Assembly: GCF_000507185.2 (NCBI RefSeq)
Contig: NZ_AYTM02000002.1
Span: forward strand, 2,131,501-2,195,500
Source of the DNA: Pseudomonas syringae KCTC 12500
GTDB lineage: Bacteria > Pseudomonadota > Gammaproteobacteria > Pseudomonadales > Pseudomonadaceae
Reading direction: 5' to 3'
DNA: 64,000 bases
This document shows, in pieces, positions 7,820-15,998 of this stretch; position 1 is the stretch's first letter; each line of letters opens with the position of its first letter. The notes under the pieces are model-generated. The model had not been told where the DNA came from and searched no databases. It worked only from the letters and a program-made list of their open reading frames with translations. The translations under genes were made by a program, and so were the position numbers.

Positions 7820-9490
7820 ATGGCCACACGAAGAAAGCGACAAACAAATATATTACATGACCAGACAAGCGGCACTGTAACCATAAGTCATGGAAGCTCA
7901 TCCAAGCCCCAAAACACTGGCTTTTTTGGAGGCGGCTTTACTAATACTGGAGCCTCTAGCAGTAAACGCAGAAGAAGGCGTTTACGGGCGCGAGCACAAC
8001 AGCAAGCAGCGCAGGCTCAAGCCTATGCTGAAGCTCAAGCGCAGGCAGAGCGTCGGGCTGCAGAAGATGCAGCGGCTCAAGCAAGAGCCCAGGCAGAAGC
8101 CTCAGAACGAGCACGTATTGAAGCGCAGGTACGCGCACAGGCTGAAAAAGATCAGGCACATCGACAGGCTCTTGAAGCGCTGACAAATGTCTTTCCATCT
8201 TTACAATCTGGATTGGCACAAAACTATTCTCAGGCCTCTGCAGCGCTGCCGAATGCTATTCAAGAAGAAATAGCGTCGGGGCTTGATCTGAATGTCGTTC
8301 ACTCGGACGAACAGCAACTACGCGACCTGATACTTCAGGAAAAGGCCAGGATAAATTATTTAATTGAGTCCAAAGGCTCGTTACTGGAAGAGCGTCGCGC
8401 TCAGGCTCTGAGTCTCACCGGTCAAGAGCTTGACCATGCTACACAAAAAGACCACCTGAACTATCTGGTGTACTACAGCCAGGGTGATCCTCCACGTGTG
8501 CAGCAGGCCCATGAAGCGTGGGTAAACGCTTTATCTCAAACCTACGAAGCAAAGCTTCTTGCCGAGTCGGTCACGCTGCTCAATGAACAATCAGCAGCGC
8601 TTTCCATGCGCCATGCTGAACTGTCGCTGGCCAATAAACCGGCGAGTCAGGAAGCACGACAGGCCGCTGGCATCGACAGGTTGTGGTCAGTTATTGCCCC
8701 CGCGTCAACCACCACCGCAGCACCAGGCATCAGAACCGTTGCGACCAACATCGCGAAGGATCAACTCATCAGGATTGCGACCAGAACATTGGGCAGCAAT
8801 CTGGTTACGTTGCTGGCGATGTATCCACAACCGTTGGGCGACGCAGAACTGCCGCCCGCCGTTATCGCCACACCTCTGTCGCAGCTCAACCTGCCGCCGC
8901 ATATCGATCTGCACTACCTTGCCAGCGTCAAAGGCACGCTGGATGTGCCTCATCGACTGACATCCGATGAAGCTGGCACAAGCGCTACACGCTGGGTAGC
9001 TGCGGACGGTGTGAAAGCTGGTACCAAGGTTCGCGTAAGAACTTTCACCTATAACGCACAGAACAATTCCTACGAGTTTATCCGTGACGGGGAATCGACA
9101 CCGGCACTGATATGGACGCCAATAGCACGACCGGCGGACAGCTCGACAAGCTCACCCGCAGGACCACCCGCTTTGCCGGTAGATCCAGGCAACGTGGTGA
9201 CACCTTTTGTACCCGAGCTTGAAGCTTACCCGGCGATTGATCGAGATGATCCTGATGATTACATTCTCATATCGCCGATTGATTCAGGGCTGCCGAATAG
9301 CTACCTGCTGTTCAAGGACCCGAGGTCGATTCCGGGGGTTGCGAGTGGGTATGGTGAGGCGGTGACAGCTACCTGGCTGAGAGGGCCGACGGCAAGCCAA
9401 CCAGCGCCGATTCCTTCCAGTGTTGCGGAAAAGCTGAGTGGGCGACCATTCGCAAGCTTTGCCAAATTAAGGGAAGCGATCTGGTTATAG
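7820..9490 (+). CDS. S-type pyocin (colicin-like bacteriocin), truncated by an amber codon before its DNase domain
   Basis: 556 codons ending in TAG at 9488-9490. Residues 1-50 are Gly/Ser- and Arg-rich. Residues 50-110 are an Ala/Glu/Gln coiled coil. Residues 400-437 hold the pyocin-S translocation-domain signature (GTKVRVRTFTYNAQNNSYEF, then ALIWTP). Residues 467-525 carry the segment that normally leads into the killing domain (DRDDPDDYI, SGLPNSYLLFKDPRS). The downstream 76 codons stay in the same frame and encode an HNH nuclease, so a single base change removed the toxic domain. Start: ATG 7 nt after AAGGAG. The truncated product could still bind a receptor but should not kill. Confidence 0.88.
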   Translation: MATRRKRQTNILHDQTSGTVTISHGSSSKPQNTGFFGGGFTNTGASSSKRRRRRLRARAQQQAAQAQAYAEAQAQAERRAAEDAAAQARAQAEASERARIEAQVRAQAEKDQAHRQALEALTNVFPSLQSGLAQNYSQASAALPNAIQEEIASGLDLNVVHSDEQQLRDLILQEKARINYLIESKGSLLEERRAQALSLTGQELDHATQKDHLNYLVYYSQGDPPRVQQAHEAWVNALSQTYEAKLLAESVTLLNEQSAALSMRHAELSLANKPASQEARQAAGIDRLWSVIAPASTTTAAPGIRTVATNIAKDQLIRIATRTLGSNLVTLLAMYPQPLGDAELPPAVIATPLSQLNLPPHIDLHYLASVKGTLDVPHRLTSDEAGTSATRWVAADGVKAGTKVRVRTFTYNAQNNSYEFIRDGESTPALIWTPIARPADSSTSSPAGPPALPVDPGNVVTPFVPELEAYPAIDRDDPDDYILISPIDSGLPNSYLLFKDPRSIPGVASGYGEAVTATWLRGPTASQPAPIPSSVAEKLSGRPFASFAKLREAIWL

Positions 9491-9718
9491 GTATCACAAG
9501 ACCCGGAGTTGAGCCGACAGCTTGGGGAATTAAGCCGTATTGAGGTATCAGATAAACGTGCACCTCTTGTCAGGGCAGCAGATAGGGTAGGTAAACGTGT
9601 GAAATATGAAATCCATCACAAGCACTGGATTAGCGAAGGCGGAGCAGTTTACGACTTGGACAATTTGGTAATCATGACGCCGAAAGACCATATTCACGCT
9701 CACAGGAAAAACCAATGA
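9491..9718 (+). pseudogene. Severed HNH DNase domain of the S-type pyocin
   Basis: In the same frame as the pyocin, directly after its amber codon, 75 codons encode VSQDPELSRQL and then the colicin/pyocin DNase motif KYEIHHKHWISEGGAVYDLD, followed by PKDHIHAHRK. The catalytic and metal-binding histidines of the HNH motif (EIHH and HIHAH) are present. The only possible internal start is a TTG at 9509 with CCGGAG too close to serve it, so independent translation is unlikely. The domain would be made only by amber readthrough or by reversion of one base. Confidence 0.85.
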
Positions 9719-9984
9719 AACTCAAATCTCAATTGAGCGACTATACCGAAGCTGAGTTCATGGAAATCCTGAACGAACTTTTTAACGGCGTAAGCGCAAC
9801 CAAAGAAAATGCTGAAGAATACGTCATTAGCCTTATCGATCACGTTGCAGAAGTGACTGAACATCCAGAAAAATCAGATTTATTGTGTTATCCACCCGAA
9901 GGCCGGGAGGATAGCGCCGCGGGGGTTATGAAAGAAATCAAAGAATGGCGAGCTAAAAATAGTAAGCCTGGATTCAAAAGTTAA
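9715..9984 (+). CDS. Colicin E/pyocin S DNase immunity protein
   Basis: 89 residues of the four-helix Im family. Diagnostic features are DYTEAEFMEILNELF near residue 9, the EHPEKSDLLCYPPEGREDS block near 52-70 (the inhibitor helix with its invariant Tyr-Pro) and the ending VMKEIKEWRAKNSKPGFK. Such proteins bind the cognate HNH nuclease at an exosite and protect the producer. The start codon overlaps the nuclease stop by 4 bp (ATGA), the normal coupled arrangement. It appears intact although its toxin is broken, so it may still give resistance to related pyocins. Confidence 0.93.
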   Translation: MKLKSQLSDYTEAEFMEILNELFNGVSATKENAEEYVISLIDHVAEVTEHPEKSDLLCYPPEGREDSAAGVMKEIKEWRAKNSKPGFKS

Positions 9985-10031
9985 GTACTCCACAAACTAA
10001 CAGTTCAAACACTATAAAAAGGAAATCATCC

Positions 10032-10823
10032 ATGGAAGAACTACATCATCACCTACGGCAATTACCTGGCTTTCTGCAAGCCGAGCTTGCGGCTCAGGTC
10101 GGCGACTGGAGCGGAATACGTTACATCGACATCACTGATAAACACGTACATGCTATCAATCAGCTGATTGCCATCAAACGCGCTCCGTTGCGGCAGGACC
10201 ACATCGACAATTCGTATTTTTTGTGGGGTGCTGATCCCTGGGATAAATCGTCTCTGGAGTTAAACGCAGAGATACGGGCTATACCAGGCAGAGTGCCTAC
10301 CGATTTTTTCTACATGACGGGAGACGCCCGCTTTCATATAGAAAGCATCCGTTTTCTAAATGAACTCAAAGGCAATCTCGAATCGTTGCACGCTCGGCTA
10401 ATAGAACAGGAACGCGAGTATAACGAGCGCATGGCCCAAGAAGCCGCACAACGCCAAGCCGAAGAAGAAGCGCGCGCGCGAGCCGAGGCGGAAGAGGCGG
10501 CTCGCCGACTCGCGGAAGAGCAGGCTGCGCAGCAGCGAGCCATAGAGGCAGCGTTCCAGCTTGCACAGCGTCAGGTCGAAGAAGCCGAGCACGCATTGGC
10601 CCTACGCAACGCCGAGGAAGCTCGCGCTAAAGAGGCCGAATCCAACCGAGCGATAGAGATGACGTTCGGGCCTGAGGCGTCGCGAGAAATCGATAATGCG
10701 ATCAAGGTGCTGAGAGGCACTATCGAAATCGCGATCACCGACTTCTCGAATGCGATCAACCCTCACGGCGCGCTAAATATGAGTCAGCTTGAAGCGATTC
10801 AAAATATGAGCGCTACTCACTAA
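10032..10823 (+). CDS. Uncharacterised coiled-coil protein of the bacteriocin locus
   Basis: 263 residues, no family recognised. Residues 1-120 form a mixed globular region containing YFLWGADPWDKSSLELNAEI. Residues 120-215 are an Ala/Glu/Arg coiled coil, similar in composition but not in sequence to the coiled coil of the pyocin. The C-terminus ends MSQLEAIQNMSATH. The last 45 bp recur almost exactly at 11704-11748. A spaced AAAAAGGAAATCATCC ribosome site precedes the ATG. It lies 47 bp after the immunity gene and may be in the same transcript, ending at the hairpin 10836-10875. Its function is unknown. Confidence 0.7.
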   Translation: MEELHHHLRQLPGFLQAELAAQVGDWSGIRYIDITDKHVHAINQLIAIKRAPLRQDHIDNSYFLWGADPWDKSSLELNAEIRAIPGRVPTDFFYMTGDARFHIESIRFLNELKGNLESLHARLIEQEREYNERMAQEAAQRQAEEEARARAEAEEAARRLAEEQAAQQRAIEAAFQLAQRQVEEAEHALALRNAEEARAKEAESNRAIEMTFGPEASREIDNAIKVLRGTIEIAITDFSNAINPHGALNMSQLEAIQNMSATH

Positions 10824-10835
10824 CCGCTCACCAAC

Positions 10836-10875
10836 AGTGCCGTGGCCAATGCATTAATGCGTTGGCCACGGCACT
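10836..10875 (+). terminator. Hairpin after the coiled-coil gene
   Basis: Perfect 14-bp inverted repeat AGTGCCGTGGCCAA / TTGGCCACGGCACT with a 12-nt loop that is itself palindromic (gcattaatgc). It begins 12 bp after the stop codon. There is no strong T-run, so termination strength is uncertain. A related hairpin (11763-11800) follows the duplicated gene tail. Confidence 0.6.
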
Positions 10876-10894
10876 TCGCTGACGCGCCCCCCCC

Positions 10895-11000
10895 TTACAG
10901 CGCCTTCCTCACACTCTTCGGCAAATAATCCACCTATCTGCGCATCGGATTATCTCGGCACTTGCCGACAATGTTCGGTACTGCCTCCAGCAGCTCATTT
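10895..11000 (-). pseudogene. Degenerate 3' end of a TonB-like gene (copy A)
   Basis: The minus strand reads ELLEAVPNIVGKCRDNPMRR, then a TAG, then VDYLPKSVRKAL and TAA. This matches the C-terminus of the intact TonB-like gene at 12201-12836 (ELLEATPGIVAQCQKNPMRR, YVDYLPESVRKAL), with the tyrosine codon replaced by a stop. No upstream coding region remains. It is a relic left by duplication of the region right of the bacteriocin module. Confidence 0.75.
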
Positions 11001-11150
11001 ACATTCATGCAGCGCCTTAATGCTTCTGCCCTGCATTTATCGTAGCAAGGTGAAACACTCAGGCATAGCTAGTACATTTGATAGTAGTCGGATGCCTCTA
11101 CTACGGAGAGTATGGATATGCATCATTTTCGATGCGAAGGGAGGTGTACA

Positions 11151-11615
11151 ATGGACCAGTATGAAATCGAAGACGTTGTTGAATCAGCTATTCATGGATG
11201 GCTTCGCCTTGATGTCAATCTAGACTATGGAAGCACTGCTGCAGCCGTGAGTAAGATCACCAGAGAAACCAGTTTTTCCGATCTGAGCAAGGAGTACAAA
11301 CCTCTGGATAAAAACAAGCTTTTAGTTTCAGTATTCGCCATCATGATGCGAAAAGGGCTCGGCATTCCTGATCGTTTCAAGAAATTTTATGCAGACCGAG
11401 TCGCGGCTGGTGGCTTTGTTGTAGGGGTCGTTATTGGCGAAAACATCCCTAATTATACCCCTGTTACGGTTGATGCTGCGGAAGTGGAGGAAGCTGTTAA
11501 CCGCGAACTTGAGCATGCTTTTGTGACTGGCCTCCAGTTCACCCCCGATGTTAATACCGAGATCGCAAACGCAAAAACCATTGGCGAGCTGGCTGCGATT
11601 CTAAAGAAACCATGA
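11151..11615 (+). CDS. Putative bacteriocin immunity protein (154 aa, possibly pyocin S3-type)
   Basis: 154 residues from the ATG at 11151, chosen because GGGAGGTG lies 7 nt upstream; longer in-frame starts lack a site. The protein is mostly helical and acidic, with no signal peptide or membrane span. No motif gives a firm family. Location between two pyocin-locus relics and a length equal to the 154 residues I recall for the pyocin S3 immunity protein suggest an orphan immunity gene. The toxin partner is absent. Function is inference from context and size only. Confidence 0.55.
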   Translation: MDQYEIEDVVESAIHGWLRLDVNLDYGSTAAAVSKITRETSFSDLSKEYKPLDKNKLLVSVFAIMMRKGLGIPDRFKKFYADRVAAGGFVVGVVIGENIPNYTPVTVDAAEVEEAVNRELEHAFVTGLQFTPDVNTEIANAKTIGELAAILKKP

Positions 11616-11703
11616 CAACCCAGTTCATCTCGATCTAGACTAAACTCATAAACTCAGTAGTCTGAGTTAGTCTATAGACTTTAACGTTTGGCGTGTACTG
11701 ACT

Positions 11704-11748
11704 ATGAGTCAGCTTGAAGCGATTCAAAATATGAGCGCGGTTCACTGA
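11704..11748 (+). repeat. Duplicated 3' tail of the coiled-coil gene
   Basis: 45 bp encoding MSQLEAIQNMSAVH and a stop. It is almost identical to the end of the 263-aa gene (10779-10823, MSQLEAIQNMSATH), with changes only in the last codons. No coding sequence precedes it. It marks one edge of a segmental duplication that also carries the following hairpin and TonB-like tail. Confidence 0.85.
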
Positions 11749-11762
11749 TCATTTCGCTGAAG

Positions 11763-11800
11763 GTGCCGGGGTCAAGTCAGCACTGATTTGACCCCGGCAC
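11763..11800 (+). terminator. Hairpin after the duplicated tail
   Basis: Inverted repeat GTGCCGGGGTCAA / TTTGACCCCGGCAC around an 11-nt loop, 14 bp after the duplicated stop codon. It sits at the same place relative to the tail as the hairpin at 10836-10875 and shares the GTGCCG start, so the two are probably diverged copies. Confidence 0.55.
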
Positions 11801-11811
11801 CACACAATAGA

Positions 11812-11905
11812 TCTGACATTCTCCGGCAAATAATCCACCTACCTGAAGGTCGGATCATTTTGGTAACTGACGACGATATCCGGTTCAGACCTCCAGACTG
11901 AAACT
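11812..11905 (-). pseudogene. Degenerate 3' end of a TonB-like gene (copy B)
   Basis: The minus strand reads PDIVVSYQNDPTFR, stop, VDYLPENVR, again resembling the end of the TonB-like gene at 12201-12836. Like copy A it has TAG in place of the tyrosine before VDYLP, so the two relics share a history. It is more diverged than copy A. Confidence 0.65.
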
Positions 11906-11933
11906 CACTCAAAAGCAGGAGGATTACCTGAAC

Positions 11934-12157
11934 TGTGGGAGCGAGCTTGCTCGCGAAGGCTTATTCACAGGGCAACAAACATTTTCGTTGCCATGCTCGC
12001 TCATGCTTCTCTGGAGACTCCGCGTCCAATCTTGAATGTGCCTCATGGAGCGAATGGTGACGCGGAGCCTTAAGAAAGGCGTTCCCGCTGACGCGTGCGA
12101 AACGAGAGATATCCGTCGGCTGTACCGGCCCCTTCGTGAGCAAGCTCACTCCCACAA
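11934..12157. repeat. Inverted pair of REP sequences
   Basis: TGTGGGAGCGAGCTTGCTCG at 11934-11953 and its inverse near 12131-12157 (TGAGCAAGCTCACTCCCACA) are the REP palindromes common in Pseudomonas intergenic DNA. About 170 bp lie between them, with no credible gene. The pair separates the bacteriocin relics from the intact TonB-like genes. Confidence 0.8.
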
Positions 12158-12200
12158 GTAAGCGGCGCGCACGATGTCCGTAATCAATACCGCTCAACCC

Positions 12201-12836
12201 TTACAACGCCTTCCTCACACTCTCCGGCAAATAATCAACATACCTGCGCATCGGATTTTTTTGGCATTGAGCGACGATGCCCGGCGTCGCTTCCAGCAGC
12301 TCAAGAACCAGGGCCTGACGCTCGTCCAGGGTGAGAAAATGCTTTATGACCGGACTGCTCGACAGGTACAGCTCTGTGCGCATCAGCGCATCCGGCTTGA
12401 CGTCCTTGCGCCATTTGCGTCCCTCGAACATTTCCGTATTCAGCTGCCAGCACAACACCTGCTTCAGCTCGACATTGGCTGCCAGCGGCGGGTTGACATG
12501 TGGCCGCCCTGTGAAATTGAACGTGACCGTAACTGCTTCGCCCTCGGGATGAGAAGCAGACGGCTGCCAGGGTTCGAAGACCCACTGTTCGACAGCACTT
12601 CGGGTCAGGCCGATGAGCCTAGGATCGGGCGCGCCCAGCACTTCGAGGAAGCGCACGCCTCCATCGGCCTGAATGAAAACTCTGATGCTGGCACTGCGTT
12701 TTACGAAGGAACGAAGCATCGATGTCGGATAGCCCGGCTCAGGCATATGCAACGGCACCGGATGCGACGGCAACGCCTGTGCTCCCCCCGCCGAAAGCAA
12801 CCCCGTAAGCATCATGCAACCCAGCACGCAGCTCAT
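12201..12836 (-). CDS. Secreted TonB C-terminal-domain-like protein, second of a pair
   Basis: 211 residues. Residues 1-22 resemble a cleavable signal peptide. Residues 28-110 resemble the TonB C-terminal fold (MPEPGYPTSMLRSF, RVFIQADGGVRFLEVLGAP, QWVFEPWQP). Residues 110-211 form a second domain ending CQKNPMRRYVDYLPESVRKA. The N-terminal cytoplasmic anchor and the Pro-rich periplasmic spacer of true TonB are missing, so it is unlikely to energise a receptor by itself. It overlaps the paralogue upstream by 4 bp. Its tail is the source of relics A and B in the bacteriocin locus. Confidence 0.72.
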   Translation of the reverse strand: MSCVLGCMMLTGLLSAGGAQALPSHPVPLHMPEPGYPTSMLRSFVKRSASIRVFIQADGGVRFLEVLGAPDPRLIGLTRSAVEQWVFEPWQPSASHPEGEAVTVTFNFTGRPHVNPPLAANVELKQVLCWQLNTEMFEGRKWRKDVKPDALMRTELYLSSSPVIKHFLTLDERQALVLELLEATPGIVAQCQKNPMRRYVDYLPESVRKAL

Positions 12837-13498
12837 TCGCTGCGCTCCGCTTGCTCAGCCAACCCCACCATCAACACCTTGATCGGCGCTGGCAGATAAT
12901 CGCCGTACAGACGATCGGGATTGCTTCGGCAATTGCTGACCATCATCGGTATCGCGGCGCCCAGTTGCTCAAGCAGGACCTGGCGTTGGGGCTCGCTGCG
13001 CAGGTGGGCAACATGGCTGCCGAACAGCGCCTGCCCGGTGTACCAGAACACGTCGACCTTACTCAGTGGTTCCTTGGGATAGTCCTGGCGGGCGGATTTC
13101 ACTTCGTGGTTCAGGTAGCCGCAGCGGATGTTGCCCAGGCCCACGGTCACTTCGGTGTTGAAGCGCCGATAGCCGTGGGAACCGAAAATGACGGGCACGG
13201 TGATCGTGGTCATGGGCGGCGCGCCGACTGTTCCGACCCAGGGTTTATAGCGCCATTGGCGGAGTGCCTGCTCCACCGCTGCGGCGAGCTGCGGATGCCC
13301 GCTCTCGATCGCCCTGACTTCACGAACCTGTCCGTCGGATTTGATCCACAGCTGGGCGCGGACCTTGCCTGCATAGCGGGTCTTGACCAGCTCAGGTGGA
13401 AAAACCGGTGTCGGCGTGTATATCGGCACCAGAAATGGCTCTGCAGCGCCAACGGGAGGGGCCAGTGCTGCGGCAATCATGAACGCGGTCATTCTCAT
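12833..13498 (-). CDS. Secreted TonB C-terminal-domain-like protein, first of a pair
   Basis: 221 residues, paralogous to the next gene. Signal peptide at residues 1-19 (MRMTAFMIAAALAPPVGAAE). The TonB-like part follows: TPTPVFPPELVKTRYAGKVR, QLWIKSDGQVREVRAIESG and ALRQWRYKPW. A C-terminal domain includes NCRSNPDRLYGDYLPAPIK, aligning with CQKNPMRRYVDYLPESVRK of its neighbour. Four conserved-looking cysteines occur in pairs across the two proteins. It has no proline-rich spacer. The two genes form a coupled operon of unknown function. Confidence 0.72.
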   Translation of the reverse strand: MRMTAFMIAAALAPPVGAAEPFLVPIYTPTPVFPPELVKTRYAGKVRAQLWIKSDGQVREVRAIESGHPQLAAAVEQALRQWRYKPWVGTVGAPPMTTITVPVIFGSHGYRRFNTEVTVGLGNIRCGYLNHEVKSARQDYPKEPLSKVDVFWYTGQALFGSHVAHLRSEPQRQVLLEQLGAAIPMMVSNCRSNPDRLYGDYLPAPIKVLMVGLAEQAERSE

Positions 13499-13772
13499 TG
13501 TTGTAGGGGCTCATCGTCGTGGTGCACCTCCAGGGCGCAGTGATGACGATGGTATGAACCTGCCGACACATCAGTCAGCACACGACTTCCGATACGCCTG
13601 TAGGACCCATCCCAAACAATTGAAACGTCTGTAAACACTTGCGCAATGTTCGTAAAACAACAGCTGACTGCCTGCATTTCCTACAAAGAATCAGCCCGAA
13701 GGCACTGCTTTTTTCTGTAATGAAAATGTAATATTCGCATTCGCAAAAACAACAATAATCAGGAGCTTCTCC

Positions 13773-15122
13773 ATGTTTGGGTTTTTCCGCCCTGCCAGGC
13801 ATCAGGCACCCCTTCCCGAAGAAAAGGTCGACAGCACCTATCGCCGTCTTCGCTGGCAAATCTTCGCAGGCATCTTTATCGGCTATGCGGGTTACTACCT
13901 GCTGCGCAAGAATTTCTCGCTGGCGATGCCGTATCTGATCGACGAAGGCTATACGCGTGGCCAGCTGGGCGTGGCGATGTCTGCCATTGCGATTGCCTAC
14001 GGCTTGTCGAAATTCCTCATGGGCATCGTTTCGGATCGCTCCAACCCGCGTTACTTCCTGCCGTTCGGCCTGCTGGTCTCTGCCGGGATCATGTTCATCT
14101 TCGGCTTCGCGCCGTGGGCGACGTCCAGTGTCACGATCATGTTTGTGCTGCTGTTCATCAATGGCTGGGCCCAGGGCATGGGCTGGCCGCCGAGCGGGCG
14201 GACGATGGTCCACTGGTGGTCGCAGAAAGAGCGCGGCGGTGTGGTGTCGGTGTGGAACGTGGCGCACAACGTCGGCGGCGGCCTGATCGGCCCGCTGTTC
14301 CTGCTCGGTATGGGCTGGACCAACGACTGGCATGCGGCGTTCTACGTGCCGGCGGCGGTTGCGTTGCTGGTCGCGGTGTTCGCCTTCGCGACCATGCGTG
14401 ACACCCCGCAATCGGTCGGCCTGCCGCCTATCGAGCACTACAAGAACGATTATCCGGAAGGCTACGATGCCAGCCACGAAGAAGAATTCAGCGCCCGGGA
14501 AATCTTCGTCAAGTACGTGCTGCGCAACAAATTCCTGTGGTACATCGCCATGGCCAACGTGTTCGTTTACCTGCTGCGCTACGGCGTACTGGACTGGGCA
14601 CCGACCTATCTCAAGGAAGCCAAGCACTTCACGGTCGACAAGACCTCATGGGCTTACTTTCTGTACGAGTGGGCGGGCATTCCGGGCACGCTGCTGTGCG
14701 GCTGGATGTCGGACAAGATCTTCAAGGGCAATCGCGGCCTGACCGGCATGGTGTTCATGTTTCTGGTGACCATCGCCACGCTGGTGTACTGGCTGAACCC
14801 TGAAGGCAATCCGACCGTCGACATGATCGCGCTGGTGTCCATCGGCTTCCTGATCTACGGCCCGGTGATGCTGATCGGTCTGCAGGCGCTGGAGCTGGCA
14901 CCGAAGAAGGCAGCAGGCACGGCCGCCGGCTTTACCGGGCTGTTCGGCTATCTGGGCGGGTCGGTCGCGGCCAGCGCGGCGATGGGCTACACGGTTGACC
15001 ACTTTGGCTGGGATGGTGGGTTCGTGCTGTTGATCGGCGCGTGCATTCTGGCGATGGTGTTCCTCGCACCGACGCTGCGGCACAAACAGGTCGCCAGCAC
15101 ATCCCGCGACATCAAAGGCTAA
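13773..15122 (+). CDS. glpT: Glycerol-3-phosphate transporter (MFS antiporter)
   Basis: 449 residues with 12 predicted membrane helices. It matches the organophosphate:phosphate antiporter family: the N-terminal [20 protein letters not shown], then [14 protein letters not shown], and [20 protein letters not shown], which contains the substrate-site region. The basic residues needed for phosphate binding (Arg in YYLLRK) are visible. It exchanges glycerol-3-phosphate for Pi across the inner membrane. AGGAGC precedes the ATG. No glp catabolic genes lie beside it. Confidence 0.93.
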   Translation: MFGFFRPARHQAPLPEEKVDSTYRRLRWQIFAGIFIGYAGYYLLRKNFSLAMPYLIDEGYTRGQLGVAMSAIAIAYGLSKFLMGIVSDRSNPRYFLPFGLLVSAGIMFIFGFAPWATSSVTIMFVLLFINGWAQGMGWPPSGRTMVHWWSQKERGGVVSVWNVAHNVGGGLIGPLFLLGMGWTNDWHAAFYVPAAVALLVAVFAFATMRDTPQSVGLPPIEHYKNDYPEGYDASHEEEFSAREIFVKYVLRNKFLWYIAMANVFVYLLRYGVLDWAPTYLKEAKHFTVDKTSWAYFLYEWAGIPGTLLCGWMSDKIFKGNRGLTGMVFMFLVTIATLVYWLNPEGNPTVDMIALVSIGFLIYGPVMLIGLQALELAPKKAAGTAAGFTGLFGYLGGSVAASAAMGYTVDHFGWDGGFVLLIGACILAMVFLAPTLRHKQVASTSRDIKG

Positions 15123-15791
15123 TCAGGCAGTCTCCGACTTGCAGCGCTTGAGCCGCGCCTCCAGATTCAGGTCTGGCATGGCGTGGCTACGCAGGGCCTT
15201 GGCGGTCTGCTCCACGTACTCGCGGGTGGTCCCGTAGCGCCCTCTGGCGCTGGCCAGCACCTGGCTGAGCACGCTGTCCGGCAGGTTGCCTGCGTAGCTG
15301 GGCAGATGCCGCTCGAGTACGAAGCCCAGGGCCTGCACCTTCCGGCCATCTTCAAGGCGGCAATTGAGCCAGTGCGGGCGATACGAGGGGTACGGCATCT
15401 CGCGCTCCCACAAGGCCAGCAGCGATTTTTCCAGGCATTCATCCGGCAGACGATAGGCGAAGCCGGTGCATGAACCGCCACGGTCCAGACCGAATACCAG
15501 CCCCGGTACTTCCGGCGTGCCACGGTGTTCGTGCGACCAGAGGTAAAGCCCGCGGTGATAACCGTGCACTCGGGCGCGCTGGCTCTCCACGGCGGTGCAC
15601 TCGGGACGCCAGATCAGTGAGCCGTAGGCGAACAGCCAGACCGGGCCGCCCTTGTGACGACGCATGGTGGTGTTCATGGATGCGAGCAATTGCTCGCGGG
15701 TAAGCTGCGGGCCCATATCGATAACGGGCGGGTACGTCAGGCCAAGGCCGTCATGCACCGCAGCGGCCAACTCGTTGATTGGATTCTCCAT
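15123..15791 (-). CDS. ChaC-like gamma-glutamylcyclotransferase
   Basis: 222 residues from the ATG at 15791, which has a G-rich site (CAGGGGGG) upstream; a longer frame reaches 15887 without one. The family signature LFAYGSLIWRP lies near residue 55. The segments WSHEHRGTPEVPGLVFGLDR and AYRLP follow, with the catalytic Glu probably in the WEREMPYPSYRP block. Such enzymes release 5-oxoproline from gamma-glutamyl compounds such as glutathione. It is convergent with glpT and ends 1 bp after it. Confidence 0.88.
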   Translation of the reverse strand: MENPINELAAAVHDGLGLTYPPVIDMGPQLTREQLLASMNTTMRRHKGGPVWLFAYGSLIWRPECTAVESQRARVHGYHRGLYLWSHEHRGTPEVPGLVFGLDRGGSCTGFAYRLPDECLEKSLLALWEREMPYPSYRPHWLNCRLEDGRKVQALGFVLERHLPSYAGNLPDSVLSQVLASARGRYGTTREYVEQTAKALRSHAMPDLNLEARLKRCKSETA

Positions 15792-15998
15792 TTGCCCCCC
15801 TGACAGTCTGACTGTCAGTTTTACCGAGCCCCGCCGACTCGCTCGTGGTTGAGCGGCATCAGGGTGTCGTGGTTCGGTTGTTGCCACAGGCCAACGGCCT
15901 GCCTCTACTAAAAGTTGCCTGGCGACGAACAGGCATCGCCATCGGTTGTAATCAGTTAAAGCAATTTACACTCCACTCCTGCAGCCGTCAGTCCGGCA

